A DNA stretch of 64,000 nucleotides. Origin: Flavobacterium ginsenosidimutans (GTDB taxonomy: Bacteria; Bacteroidota; Bacteroidia; Flavobacteriales; Flavobacteriaceae). The stretch lies in contig NZ_QJRJ01000080.1 in the NCBI RefSeq assembly GCF_003254625.1, positions 396,111 through 460,110 of the forward strand, in the 5' to 3' direction. Below the pieces are notes generated by a model. The model had not been told where the DNA came from. It saw only the letters and a program-made list of their open reading frames with translations, and made no database searches. Position numbers and translations under genes: made by a program. Position 1 is the stretch's first letter; each line of letters starts with the position of its first letter. This document shows, one piece after another, positions 25,130 through 32,995 of this stretch.

Positions 25130-25651
25130 ATGAAAGCATTTTTACCCACAATCTGCTTGATGTTCTTAACCCTATTTAGTTCGCAAGCGCAAACTAATGC
25201 CCCTGCTGCAGCAAATCCATTTCCTACTATTAGTACATTAACGACTTGGGCAAGCTTCAACTCTCAGCAGCAATTTGATGTTGCTATTCGTGCAGTTGGG
25301 TTTAAGTTTGAAGTTAAAGAGCCAGGAGAAGGTTCTACAGCTTATACTTACATTCGTAAAGTAACTGTTAACGAAGTAAACTATACGGATAGAATCGTTT
25401 ACAGAATTACTAATAATAATTCCGCAAGTATTATTTCTTTAGTGACTGCTTCTACTGACTTGGTTAGTTTATACACACCACAATTGGCAAGCTTTAAAAA
25501 CAACAACTGTAAAACAGAAATGTCTAAAGACAAAAACACAACTTGCAGCTGTTACGAAAGTGCAAACTTCGCTATCGATCTTTGTGATGAGCGTGTAAAA
25601 TTAACAATGGGTGACGGAAATAAATATTTCGTTTCTGTAGCTAAAAAATAA
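25130..25651 (+). CDS. Secreted hypothetical protein
   Basis: The start is placed at ATG 25130 because it opens directly into a good signal peptide (MKAFLPTICLMFLTLFSSQAQ); upstream in-frame starts at 25028 and 25067 add basic residues that would spoil it. The 173-residue product is then about 152 residues when mature. It has a cysteine-containing segment (NNNCKTEMSKDKNTTCSCYESANFAIDLCDE) that may form disulfides. No family is recognised. Probably periplasmic or outer-membrane associated. Confidence 0.72.
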   Translation: MKAFLPTICLMFLTLFSSQAQTNAPAAANPFPTISTLTTWASFNSQQQFDVAIRAVGFKFEVKEPGEGSTAYTYIRKVTVNEVNYTDRIVYRITNNNSASIISLVTASTDLVSLYTPQLASFKNNNCKTEMSKDKNTTCSCYESANFAIDLCDERVKLTMGDGNKYFVSVAKK

Positions 25652-25720
25652 TAGCATAACTCTGATTTGTTTCCAAATCTTTACTGACTTTTAAGTATGT
25701 AAAGATTTGGAATACATTTC

Positions 25721-26251
25721 TTAGTTTGAGTTTGGATTTTTAAGTTCGTACCAAACTTCTAATTCTTCTTGATGATTGAAGGAATTTATAAAACGAAAAC
25801 CTAATTTCTCTAGAATTTTTCTTGAATTTTCGTTTCCTGCATCAGCATAAGCATACAATTTTTCAACTTTCATTTTATTAAAGGCATAATCTATAAAAGC
25901 TTTTCCTGCTTCTGTAGCATAACCTTTTCCCCAATGCTTTTCGATAAAACGGTATCCTAACTCATAAAAGTTTTTATGATCGTTAATTTCGTCTGTTATA
26001 TACTTTATTCCAGACCATCCAATAAACTCATTGGTTTCTTTTAAAACAACAGCCCATCTTCCTGTTCCGAAATCTTTATATTGTTTTTGAACAAACTTGA
26101 TATATTCAATACTTTCTTCAATATGTTTTACGGGTCTGTTGCCAACAAACAAATGCACATTCGGATTTGAATCCAATTCAAACATTCCTTCTGCATCAGA
26201 AAGTTCTAATTCTCTTAAAAGCAAACGCTCTGTTTCAATTGGATTTTTCAT
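25721..26251 (-). CDS. GNAT-family N-acetyltransferase (RimJ/RimL type)
   Basis: Protein of 176 residues starting with the ETERLLLRELELSDAEGMFEL opening typical of the Acetyltransf_3 group. The acetyl-CoA-binding segment is ELGYRFIEKHWGKGYATEAGKAFIDYAF (R/Q-xx-G-x-G/A), and NENSRKILEKLGFRF closes the fold. Substrate unknown: a protein N-terminus or a small molecule. Five bases separate it from the HAD gene upstream, so they probably form one transcript. Confidence 0.88.
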   Translation of the reverse strand: MKNPIETERLLLRELELSDAEGMFELDSNPNVHLFVGNRPVKHIEESIEYIKFVQKQYKDFGTGRWAVVLKETNEFIGWSGIKYITDEINDHKNFYELGYRFIEKHWGKGYATEAGKAFIDYAFNKMKVEKLYAYADAGNENSRKILEKLGFRFINSFNHQEELEVWYELKNPNSN

Positions 26252-26256
26252 ATTTT

Positions 26257-27060
26257 TTAGTTTAAAATATAACGTGTCACTACCTCAGCAACTCCATCGT
26301 CATTATTTGAAGCTACAATTAAATCGGCTTTATCACGCAATTCAGGTGTCACGTTATCAACCCAAACGCCCAAACCTGCATATTCTATCATTGTCAAGTC
26401 ATTTCCTGCGTTTCCAACAGCGATAATCTCACTTTGATGAATTCCTAACTTATCTGCCAAAAACTTCAAACTAGCAGCTTTATCTATTCCTTGCTGCGCA
26501 GCTTCTAAGAAAAATGGTTTAGACATAGAAACACTTAAATGTGGCATCGCTTCTTTTAAATCTTCTTCTAAAGGCTTCAAATACGACGGATCTTGCAATA
26601 AAATACATTTAACGGCTGGTCTGTCTACATAATCTTTAAAGCTTGCAACTTTATGATGCGCCATCCCAGTAATTTCTTTTTCTACTTCGATATACTCAGA
26701 ATCTGTTTCACTGATTATTTCATCATCCAAATACGTAATAATATGCGTATTCATTTTAATGCTATAATCATATAAAGCATGAATCTGCTGAACGGTTAAT
26801 TTCTGTTCAAACAAAATCAAATCATCTTTTACTTGACTGATTATCGCTCCATTAAACGAAATCATATACGAATCGTTTTTATCTAATTCCAATTCTTTAG
26901 CATAAGCAGTCATTGCCGAAGTTGGTCTTCCTGAAGCCAGAACTACATAAACGCCTTTTGCCTGAGCTTCTAATATTACTTTTTTATTTAAATCTGAAAT
27001 TCGGTGATCGTCTGTCAACAAGGTATCATCCATGTCGAGCACTAACATTTTGTATTGCAT
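26257..27060 (-). CDS. Cof-type HAD-superfamily phosphatase
   Basis: Protein of 267 residues. HAD motif I is LVLDMDDTLLTDD (nucleophile Asp and acid Asp), motif II VLASGRPTSAM, motif III Lys in the C-terminal part, and motif IV IAVGNAGNDLTMIEYAGLG. A large C2-type cap lies between. The layout matches YidA/Cof enzymes that dephosphorylate sugar phosphates or cofactors. Note IAVGNAGNDLTM, where GDGxND would be usual. Cytosolic; upstream of a GNAT gene. Confidence 0.92.
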   Translation of the reverse strand: MQYKMLVLDMDDTLLTDDHRISDLNKKVILEAQAKGVYVVLASGRPTSAMTAYAKELELDKNDSYMISFNGAIISQVKDDLILFEQKLTVQQIHALYDYSIKMNTHIITYLDDEIISETDSEYIEVEKEITGMAHHKVASFKDYVDRPAVKCILLQDPSYLKPLEEDLKEAMPHLSVSMSKPFFLEAAQQGIDKAASLKFLADKLGIHQSEIIAVGNAGNDLTMIEYAGLGVWVDNVTPELRDKADLIVASNNDDGVAEVVTRYILN

Positions 27061-27066
27061 ATTTTT

Positions 27067-27134
27067 TTTTAGTTTCCAGTCTCAGTCTCAGTTTTCAGTA
27101 TCTAACTGTAAACTGAGACTGCAAACTGCGACTT
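27067..27134 (+). repeat. CAGTCTCAG-family inverted repeat 1
   Basis: CAGTCTCAGTCTCAGTTTTC is followed after a short loop by the complement-like AAACTGAGACTGCAAACTGC. It fills the spacer between the HAD and DUF2007 genes. Same words occur at 27371, 28301, 38437, 53303 and 58530. Confidence 0.8.
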
Positions 27135-27135
27135 A

Positions 27136-27354
27136 TTAAAGGCTCATTCTAAATTCTTCTATAACTGGATTTGCTTTTGCAAAATCTGTTTCTTGTATAA
27201 ATACTTCAACCGCCAAATCTGTTTGGCCAAAGCCTCCTAAACGTGCTGATTGAATATTATCTTTTTTAACTGTTTCAACTCCCGCTTCTTCCAATCTTTC
27301 TTGCAAAGCAATCGCTAATACTTCACTTCCTGAAAACACCTTCATTAACCCCAT
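27136..27354 (-). CDS. DUF2007 (putative signal-transducing) protein
   Basis: Protein of 72 residues resembling the DUF2007/GlnB-like ferredoxin-fold family: MKVFSGSEVLAIALQERLEEAGVETVKKDNIQSARLGGFGQTDLAVEVFIQETDFAKANPVIEEF. Start may be the first ATG or the one three codons later (MKVFSG). Function unknown; often next to membrane or regulatory genes. Repeats of the CAGTCTCAG family lie on both sides. Confidence 0.82.
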   Translation of the reverse strand: MGLMKVFSGSEVLAIALQERLEEAGVETVKKDNIQSARLGGFGQTDLAVEVFIQETDFAKANPVIEEFRMSL

Positions 27355-27370
27355 GATATTTTATTTTTTA

Positions 27371-27480
27371 TTAGTTTTCAGTCGCAGTCACAGTTTTCAG
27401 ATTGCAAACTGCGACAGAAAACTTTGACTTATAAAATCTCGTTTTTCAGTTACTGAGACTGAAAACTAAGACTGCGACTT
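27371..27480 (+). repeat. CAGTCTCAG-family inverted repeat 2
   Basis: Words CAGTCGCAGTCACAGTTTTC and GCAAACTGCGAC, then TTTTCAGTTACTGAGACTGA and AAGACTGCGACTT: at least four alternating sense and complement segments between the DUF2007 and hydrolase genes. Confidence 0.8.
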
Positions 27481-28291
27481 ATAATATTTTTTTTAATTGT
27501 TCTTGAAAATCTTCATTTTCGTTTACTCCAATATGTTCTTGATTTTTCAGCGGATAAAAATAGGCATTTGATTTCAATAACTTCTTCAATCGAATTGAAT
27601 TATCAATTGGAATTAACTGATCTTTAGTTCCATGAAAAATATAAATTGGACTTTTAATTTTTGGAAGATAGAGATTTGTTTCTAAACTAAACTTCTTCAT
27701 AAAGTCAGGAAAAAATGGCACTCTAGAACTGGACAATTCTAGAAAATTGTAATACGGAGCCTGAAGAATCAAAGCTTTCGGATTATTTTCTAAAGCTAAT
27801 TTAGTCGCAAAACCAGAACCTATTGAATATCCTGCAATAATAATTTTATTCTGAGAATATTTCTCAGCTACTTTCTTATATGCAATAGAAATATCTTTAC
27901 TTAATTGTTCTTCATTCTCAATTTCACCTTCACTTTTTCCAAAACTCCTATAGTCTAAAATGAAAATATCGTAACCTAATGAAGTATATATTTTTGCAAT
28001 TTTCCCCCAAGTTTCAAGCGTTCCAGCATTTCCATGAAGATAAAAAACAAGACCTTTTGAGTTTTCAGCCTTAAACAATAATCCGTTCAAAACAGTTCCA
28101 TCAAAAGAAGGAATATTTACTTCTTCAAACTTTTGCTTATAATCAAACTTAAAATCTTTTGGCAGTTTTGAACCATGAAAAACCAGTCCAATTTGATTAA
28201 AGTACACATAAGAAACAATCAAAACATATAGGATAAGAAAAAAGCACAAAAGCACTATTCCTAAAAATTTAACTGTTTTTAAAATCTCCAT
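27479..28291 (-). CDS. Membrane-anchored alpha/beta hydrolase
   Basis: Protein of 270 residues. One N-terminal membrane helix (FLGIVLLCFFLILYVLIVSYVYF). The hydrolase fold shows LVFYLHGNAGTLETW (oxyanion region), the nucleophile elbow IAGYSIGSGFA (G-Y-S-I-G), DYRSFGKSEG, IFHGTKDQLIPI (acid Asp) and QEHIGVN (catalytic His). It is similar to BEM46/YqiA-like peptidase S9-type serine hydrolases. Substrate unknown. The start may be ATG 28291. Confidence 0.88.
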   Translation of the reverse strand: MEILKTVKFLGIVLLCFFLILYVLIVSYVYFNQIGLVFHGSKLPKDFKFDYKQKFEEVNIPSFDGTVLNGLLFKAENSKGLVFYLHGNAGTLETWGKIAKIYTSLGYDIFILDYRSFGKSEGEIENEEQLSKDISIAYKKVAEKYSQNKIIIAGYSIGSGFATKLALENNPKALILQAPYYNFLELSSSRVPFFPDFMKKFSLETNLYLPKIKSPIYIFHGTKDQLIPIDNSIRLKKLLKSNAYFYPLKNQEHIGVNENEDFQEQLKKIL

Positions 28292-28300
28292 ATTTTTAAT

Positions 28301-28425
28301 TTAGTTTTCAGTCTCGGTTGCAGTTTTTCAGAAATACAACTGTAAACTGCGACCAAAAACTGGGACTCTTTCACGAAAAAATCCCGCTTTTCAGTAACTG
28401 CGACTGAAAACCGGGACTATAAACT
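28301..28425 (+). repeat. CAGTCTCAG-family inverted repeat 3
   Basis: TTTTCAGTCTCGGTTGCAG, ACTGTAAACTGCGACC, then TTTTCAGTAACTGCGACTGA and AACCGGGACT. Third consecutive spacer carrying this family. Confidence 0.8.
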
Positions 28426-28434
28426 TATATAAAA

Positions 28435-29097
28435 CTATTCTTCTTCTTCAATATCATCTTCATCCTCATCAAGCTCTTCTCCTTCTTCATCCATATCAAA
28501 CAAATACGGCTCAAGCATGATTTTATCTGCCAAAATTTCAATACGCTCTGTCAGAGTTTCAGAAAAAATAATTCGTTGCACTTTGGCAATACTATTAGAA
28601 ATACGTGTAATTTTTGGATCATGACGTAATTTCAAAATCGGATCTGCATCATCCAAAATAAACATTTTAAGACGATTTACATTGTAACCAGCCGTACTAA
28701 ACATATCATTTAATTTTGTTGGTGTTCCAATTAAAATGTCAATTCCGGTAGAAACGTAGTTTTTATCATAATCCATATCGCCTTTATCGTGCACGCCATA
28801 AACTTCAAGATTAGTATATTTCCCTAATTTCTCAAAAAGCTCGACCATTGCAACCATTTTCTCTTTGTCTTCAACAATAATCAAAGCTCGTGGCGATTCT
28901 TCCGTTTTTCCTTCCAATTGCTGAATCACATTCATAACAATTGTCGTTGTTTTTCCACTTCCTTTTGGCGAAATAATTACACAGTCAGCACCACTTTTTA
29001 TGGTCGAAAAAGTCTCCAGTTGCAAAGCATTTGCTTCTGTAAAACCGTTTTCAATTAGGGCGTCTTGTAATTTCTCGTTTATTTTTTTTAGTTTCAT
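28435..29097 (-). CDS. DEAD-box helicase-like protein, N-terminal RecA domain only
   Basis: Protein of 220 residues. It has Walker A SPKGSGKT (43-50), a GTPTKL motif (125-130), a Walker B variant DDAD (149-152) and motif III variant SET (179-181), as in the first RecA domain of DEAD-box RNA helicases. The second domain with motifs IV-VI is absent; instead the chain ends in an acidic tail (EEGEELDEDEDDIEEEE). Motif changes plus truncation make unwinding activity unlikely; an RNA- or ATP-binding role is possible. No frame continuing the domain was seen on either side. Confidence 0.82.
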   Translation of the reverse strand: MKLKKINEKLQDALIENGFTEANALQLETFSTIKSGADCVIISPKGSGKTTTIVMNVIQQLEGKTEESPRALIIVEDKEKMVAMVELFEKLGKYTNLEVYGVHDKGDMDYDKNYVSTGIDILIGTPTKLNDMFSTAGYNVNRLKMFILDDADPILKLRHDPKITRISNSIAKVQRIIFSETLTERIEILADKIMLEPYLFDMDEEGEELDEDEDDIEEEE

Positions 29098-29100
29098 TTT

Positions 29101-29230
29101 TTTAAGCTTTAAGCTTTAAGCTTTACGCTATAAGCAAAAATTATTTTATTTTTCCAGCTTTAAGCTTTAGGCAATACGCCATAGGCAAAAAACTTCGTTA
29201 TCATAGCTTAAAGCTTACTGCTTATAGCCT
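29101..29230 (+). repeat. TTTAAGCTTTAAGC-family inverted repeat
   Basis: TTTAAGCTTTAAGCTTTAAG and GCTTTAAGCTTTAGGC, then the complements CTTAAAGCTTACTGCTTA and variants such as TACGCCATAGGC. It fills the spacer between the helicase-like and response-regulator genes and abuts the 3' end of the latter. Confidence 0.8.
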
Positions 29231-29244
29231 ACCGCGCGAAGCAC

Positions 29245-30408
29245 CTATTTGCTTGCGAACATTTTTACATCACTTTCAGAGATTTCGCTTCCTCCCAAAA
29301 TAATCAATCTTTCGACTACATTTCGAAGTTCACGAATATTTCCTGTCCAATCGTATTCTTGTAATAATTTTATGGCTTGCGCCGAAAATGACTTAGCTGC
29401 ATTTCCTTGTTCTGAAGCTATTTTTTCTGTAAAATGCAAAATCAAAGCAGGAATATCATCACGTCTTTCATTCAATGGCGGAACTTTAATCAAAATAACA
29501 GCCAAACGATGGTATAAATCTTCACGGAAACGGCCTTCAGCGATTTCTGTTTTTAAATCTTTATTCGTCGCCGCAACTACACGAACATCAACTTTAATAT
29601 CTTTATCAGCACCGACTCTCGTAATCATACTTTCTTGAAGCGCTCTTAGAACTTTGGCTTGCGCCGAAAGACTCATATCTCCAATTTCATCCAAGAAAAT
29701 AGTTCCTTTGTCTGCAGCTTCAAACTTTCCAGCGCGATCTTTCACTGCCGATGTAAAAGCACCTTTTACGTGTCCGAACAATTCGCTTTCAATCAATTCG
29801 CTTGGAATAGCCGCACAGTTTACTTCGATTAACGGAAAACTAGAACGCTCGCTTTTTTCATGTAATTGATGCGCCACTAGTTCTTTTCCTGTTCCGTTTG
29901 GCCCTGTAATCAAAACTCTTGCTTCTGTTGGAGCAACTTTATCAATCATCACTTTGATATGATTAATCGACTCACTGTCACCAATCATTTCATAGTTTTT
30001 ACTGACTTTTTTCTTCAGGATTTTATTTTCAACTACTAATTGTTTTTTGTCCAAAGCATTACGAACCGTATTCAATAAACGGTTCAAATCTGGTGGTTTT
30101 GAAATATAATCAAAAGCTCCTAAACGCATGGTTTGAATTGCTGTTTCCATGTCTCCATGTCCAGAAATCATTACCATCGGAATTTCTGGTTTTATCTTTT
30201 TTACTTCTTCTAAAACCTCAACACCGTCCATTTTTGGCATTTTGATATCGCACAAAACCAAATCATAGTCGTTGTTTTTTATTTTTTCAAGTCCAGCAAC
30301 ACCATCTTCAGCTTCATCAACCTGATACGAATCATTTTCTTCTGATAATATTTTCACCAAAACTCTTCTGATCGCTGCTTCGTCTTCGACAATTAGTATT
30401 TTACTCAT
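29245..30408 (-). CDS. Sigma-54-interacting response regulator (NtrC-like) without DNA-binding domain
   Basis: Protein of 387 residues. The receiver domain (1-120) has phosphoacceptor D54 in LVLCDIKMPKMDG. The AAA+ domain has Walker A GPNGTGKE (169-176), the sigma-54-contacting loop GAFTSA (216-221, usual GAFTGA) and Walker B IFLDEIGD (237-244), ending with the WTGNIRELRNVVERL segment. Family members normally carry a further 60-80 residues with a Fis-type helix-turn-helix; here the chain stops at VKMFASK. No sensor kinase gene is adjacent. Confidence 0.9.
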   Translation of the reverse strand: MSKILIVEDEAAIRRVLVKILSEENDSYQVDEAEDGVAGLEKIKNNDYDLVLCDIKMPKMDGVEVLEEVKKIKPEIPMVMISGHGDMETAIQTMRLGAFDYISKPPDLNRLLNTVRNALDKKQLVVENKILKKKVSKNYEMIGDSESINHIKVMIDKVAPTEARVLITGPNGTGKELVAHQLHEKSERSSFPLIEVNCAAIPSELIESELFGHVKGAFTSAVKDRAGKFEAADKGTIFLDEIGDMSLSAQAKVLRALQESMITRVGADKDIKVDVRVVAATNKDLKTEIAEGRFREDLYHRLAVILIKVPPLNERRDDIPALILHFTEKIASEQGNAAKSFSAQAIKLLQEYDWTGNIRELRNVVERLIILGGSEISESDVKMFASK

Positions 30409-30412
30409 TCTT

Positions 30413-30505
30413 TTTAAAGATACTAAGATACTAAGATGCTAAGATTCTGAGTTTTTTTAGCTAAAATCTTAGCATCTCAGAAACTTAGAATCTTAGAATC
30501 TCAAG
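30413..30505 (+). repeat. CTAAGAT-family inverted repeat, copy 2
   Basis: Tandem ACTAAGATACTAAGATGC words, then the complement with CTTAGCATCTCAGAAACTTA. It is related to 6804-6960 and shares an exact 21-base stretch with it (30468-30488 equals 6937-6957). It lies between the response regulator and ABC permease genes. Confidence 0.85.
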
Positions 30506-31822
30506 TTAATATTTTAGCCACTTATACAATTCTTTCCAAGTCGGTTTTTTGCCGTACATTAAAATACCTACGCGGTAAATTTTGGCAGCGAACCATACAA
30601 CAAGGAAAAATGTAGCAAACAATAATGATACCGAAATTGCGATTTGCCACCACGGCACGCCAAACGGAATACGCATTAACATTACAATTGGCGAAGTTAA
30701 CGGAATCATTGAAAAAATAACCGCAACACTTCCGTGCGGATCGTTTACAACTGTAAAAAATCCGATATAAACACTCAAAATCAGAGGCATTAAAATTGGA
30801 AGCAGAAATTGCTGAGAATCGGTTTGATTGTCAACTGCGGCTCCAATTGCTGCATAAAATGAGCTATATAAAAAATATCCTCCGATAAAATAAATCACAA
30901 ATCCGATTATGATGCTTGCAATTGGCAAATTCCATAATTCGGCAATATACATTTGCGCCGATCCAGAAAGTTCATGTTGAGCAGTTTGCATTAATTCTGG
31001 TGAAATTCTGGCTGTTGGTCCAACGTTCACGCCAAAAAATGCCGAAGCAGCAAACATTAATCCCAAACCAATTATTGCCCAAATCATAAATTGTAAAATT
31101 CCTGCTAATGAAGTTCCGACAATTTTACCAATCATTAACTGAAAAGGTTTTACAGATGAAATAATGATTTCGATAATTCTATTTGTTTTTTCTTCGATTA
31201 CACTTCGCATTACCATATTTCCGTAAATGATAATAAACATCATAATCAAGTAACCAAACGCACCGCCAATCGCAATTTTAATTTCGTTTAAACCTTTCAG
31301 ACTTTCTTCTCCAGAAGCTTTAACCAAATGAATGTTCACATCTGATTGTGCTTTCTGAATCGCCAAAGTGTCCAGTTTTGCTTCTTCCAGATTTAGTTTT
31401 GTAATTTTATTTCCAATGACATCCTGAGTACTTTCAATAAAAGAAATACTCGGACTATTATTAGAAATAAATTCAATTTTACTTTCTAAGTCTTTTATAT
31501 TTTTTGTTTTCGGAATAACGATTAATCCGTTGAAATTTTCTTTTGTAATGCTATCTTTTAAAGCCTTTACATCAATTTCAGATAAATTTAAATATTTGAA
31601 TTCGGCTCCTTTTTTATTTTCTTTTAAAAAATCAGAAGCAAAAAGTCCAGTTTCGTCATGAATCGCAATTCTTTTTGTTTCTGCTTTCATCGAACTTAAA
31701 TATCCAATAAAAACAGCAATCGCCACAAATAAAAGCGGACTCAAAAAAGTCATGACAACAAAAGATTTATTGCGGACTTTGGCAATAAATTCTCTTTTTA
31801 TAATCAACGAGATGATGCTCAT
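30506..31822 (-). CDS. ABC-2 type transporter permease (NatB-like)
   Basis: Protein of 438 residues. One N-terminal helix (SFVVMTFLSPLLFVAIAVFIGYLSS), an extracytoplasmic segment of about 150 residues, and then five or six helices from about residue 185 (IAIGGAFGYLIMMFIIIYGNMVMRSVIEEKTNRIIEIIISSVKPFQLMIGKI, a typical ABC-2 permease stretch). It forms the membrane part with the ATPase encoded upstream (31905-32834). NatAB exports Na+, but other members export other substrates; which one is not known. Confidence 0.9.
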   Translation of the reverse strand: MSIISLIIKREFIAKVRNKSFVVMTFLSPLLFVAIAVFIGYLSSMKAETKRIAIHDETGLFASDFLKENKKGAEFKYLNLSEIDVKALKDSITKENFNGLIVIPKTKNIKDLESKIEFISNNSPSISFIESTQDVIGNKITKLNLEEAKLDTLAIQKAQSDVNIHLVKASGEESLKGLNEIKIAIGGAFGYLIMMFIIIYGNMVMRSVIEEKTNRIIEIIISSVKPFQLMIGKIVGTSLAGILQFMIWAIIGLGLMFAASAFFGVNVGPTARISPELMQTAQHELSGSAQMYIAELWNLPIASIIIGFVIYFIGGYFLYSSFYAAIGAAVDNQTDSQQFLLPILMPLILSVYIGFFTVVNDPHGSVAVIFSMIPLTSPIVMLMRIPFGVPWWQIAISVSLLFATFFLVVWFAAKIYRVGILMYGKKPTWKELYKWLKY

Positions 31823-31827
31823 TTATA

Positions 31828-31912
31828 ATTTTAGATTTTAGATTGTTGATTTTAGATTCCCGATTTCGATTTTAGTTTTCACTCTAAAATCTAAAATCTG
31901 AAATCTAAACTT
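31828..31912 (+). repeat. TTTTAGATT-family inverted repeat 1
   Basis: TTTTAGATTTTAGATTGTTG with complement-like CTAAAATCTAAAATCTG AAATCTAAAC. The 23-base stretch 31836-31858 is identical to 36964-36986. It lies between the ABC permease and ATPase genes. Confidence 0.8.
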
Positions 31913-32834
31913 TATTTTCCGTTACCGTTTGGATAAAAATATCGTTTATACTCGGTATTTTTTCAACGAAGTGTGTTACTTGTCCACGTTGTGTTAAAAC
32001 ATGTAATAATTCATTTGGCGCTGCATTTCCAATCTGAATATTTAATTTTAAATCATCATTTAGCGATTTAAAATTAGCAGGCGAAACCGTGAACTTTTGA
32101 GTGATATCATACATCAAACCTTCAACATTATTGGTCAAAATTCCAACTTCAAAACTATTTGTTCTAAACTGACGTTTCACATCTGCAACTTTTCCTTCGA
32201 TCAATTTATTTGATTTGTGAATTAAAGCAATGTTTTCGCAAAGCTCTTCTACACTTTCCATTCGATGCGTCGAAAAAATAATAGTAGAACCTTGTTCTTT
32301 TAATGCCAGAATTTCATCTTTAATAACATTAGCATTTACAGGGTCAAATCCTGAAAAAGGTTCATCTAAAATTAGCAATTTTGGTTTATGCAAAACACAA
32401 ACCACAAACTGAATTTTCTGTGCCATTCCTTTAGAAAGTTCCTGAATTTTCTTGTTCCACCAGCCTTGAATTCCCAATCGGTCAAACCAATAGTCTAGTT
32501 GTTTTTTGGCTTCAGCTTTAGAAAGTCCTTTCATTTGAGCCAGATACAAACATTGCTCTCCTACTTTCATCGAACTGTACAAACCTCTTTCTTCAGGAAG
32601 GTATCCAATAGTTTGCACATGCTTTGGTTGCAATCTTTCTCCATCCAAAATTACTTCGCCACTATCTGGCAATGTAATTTGGTTTATGATTCTGATAAGG
32701 GAAGTTTTTCCGGCTCCATTCGGACCTAAAAGTCCATATATACTGCCTTTTGGCACATTTAATGAAACTTCGTTAAGTGCTACATAATCGCCGTATTTTT
32801 TTACGACTTTATGTACTTCAAGTAAGTTACTCAT
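31905..32834 (-). CDS. ABC transporter ATP-binding protein (NatA-like)
   Basis: Protein of 309 residues. Walker A is GLLGPNGAGKTS, the signature motif QELSKGMAQK, Walker B LLILDEPFSGFDP, and the H-loop IIFSTHRMESVEE. A C-terminal extension of about 80 residues follows, as in the DUF4162-bearing drug/Na+ exporters. The signature LSKGM replaces the usual LSGGQ, normal for this subfamily. It pairs with the permease downstream. Confidence 0.93.
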   Translation of the reverse strand: MSNLLEVHKVVKKYGDYVALNEVSLNVPKGSIYGLLGPNGAGKTSLIRIINQITLPDSGEVILDGERLQPKHVQTIGYLPEERGLYSSMKVGEQCLYLAQMKGLSKAEAKKQLDYWFDRLGIQGWWNKKIQELSKGMAQKIQFVVCVLHKPKLLILDEPFSGFDPVNANVIKDEILALKEQGSTIIFSTHRMESVEELCENIALIHKSNKLIEGKVADVKRQFRTNSFEVGILTNNVEGLMYDITQKFTVSPANFKSLNDDLKLNIQIGNAAPNELLHVLTQRGQVTHFVEKIPSINDIFIQTVTENKV

Positions 32835-32928
32835 GCTATTTTTAAGGATTTACTGCGTCACTTTGCCTATTACGGTTCAGCGACTGTAAAAGTAAATAAT
32901 TCGAAGCGAAATTGTGTCATAATACGCA

Positions 32929-32965
32929 AAAAACCCATTCTAATTTATACTAGAATGGGTTTTTA
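32929..32965 (-). terminator. Terminator after dnaJ
   Basis: AAAAACCCATTCTA and TAGAATGGGTTTTT, a perfect 14-base stem with A/T runs, lies between the dnaJ stop and the ABC ATPase start. Confidence 0.9.
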
Positions 32966-32995
32966 TTATTTTATAACCTTTTAAAAAAGTTCAAA

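Noticed and set aside
27067..28425. CRISPR-like array
   Set aside because: Repeats are degenerate, of irregular spacing, in alternating orientation, and separated by genes; no cas genes are nearby.
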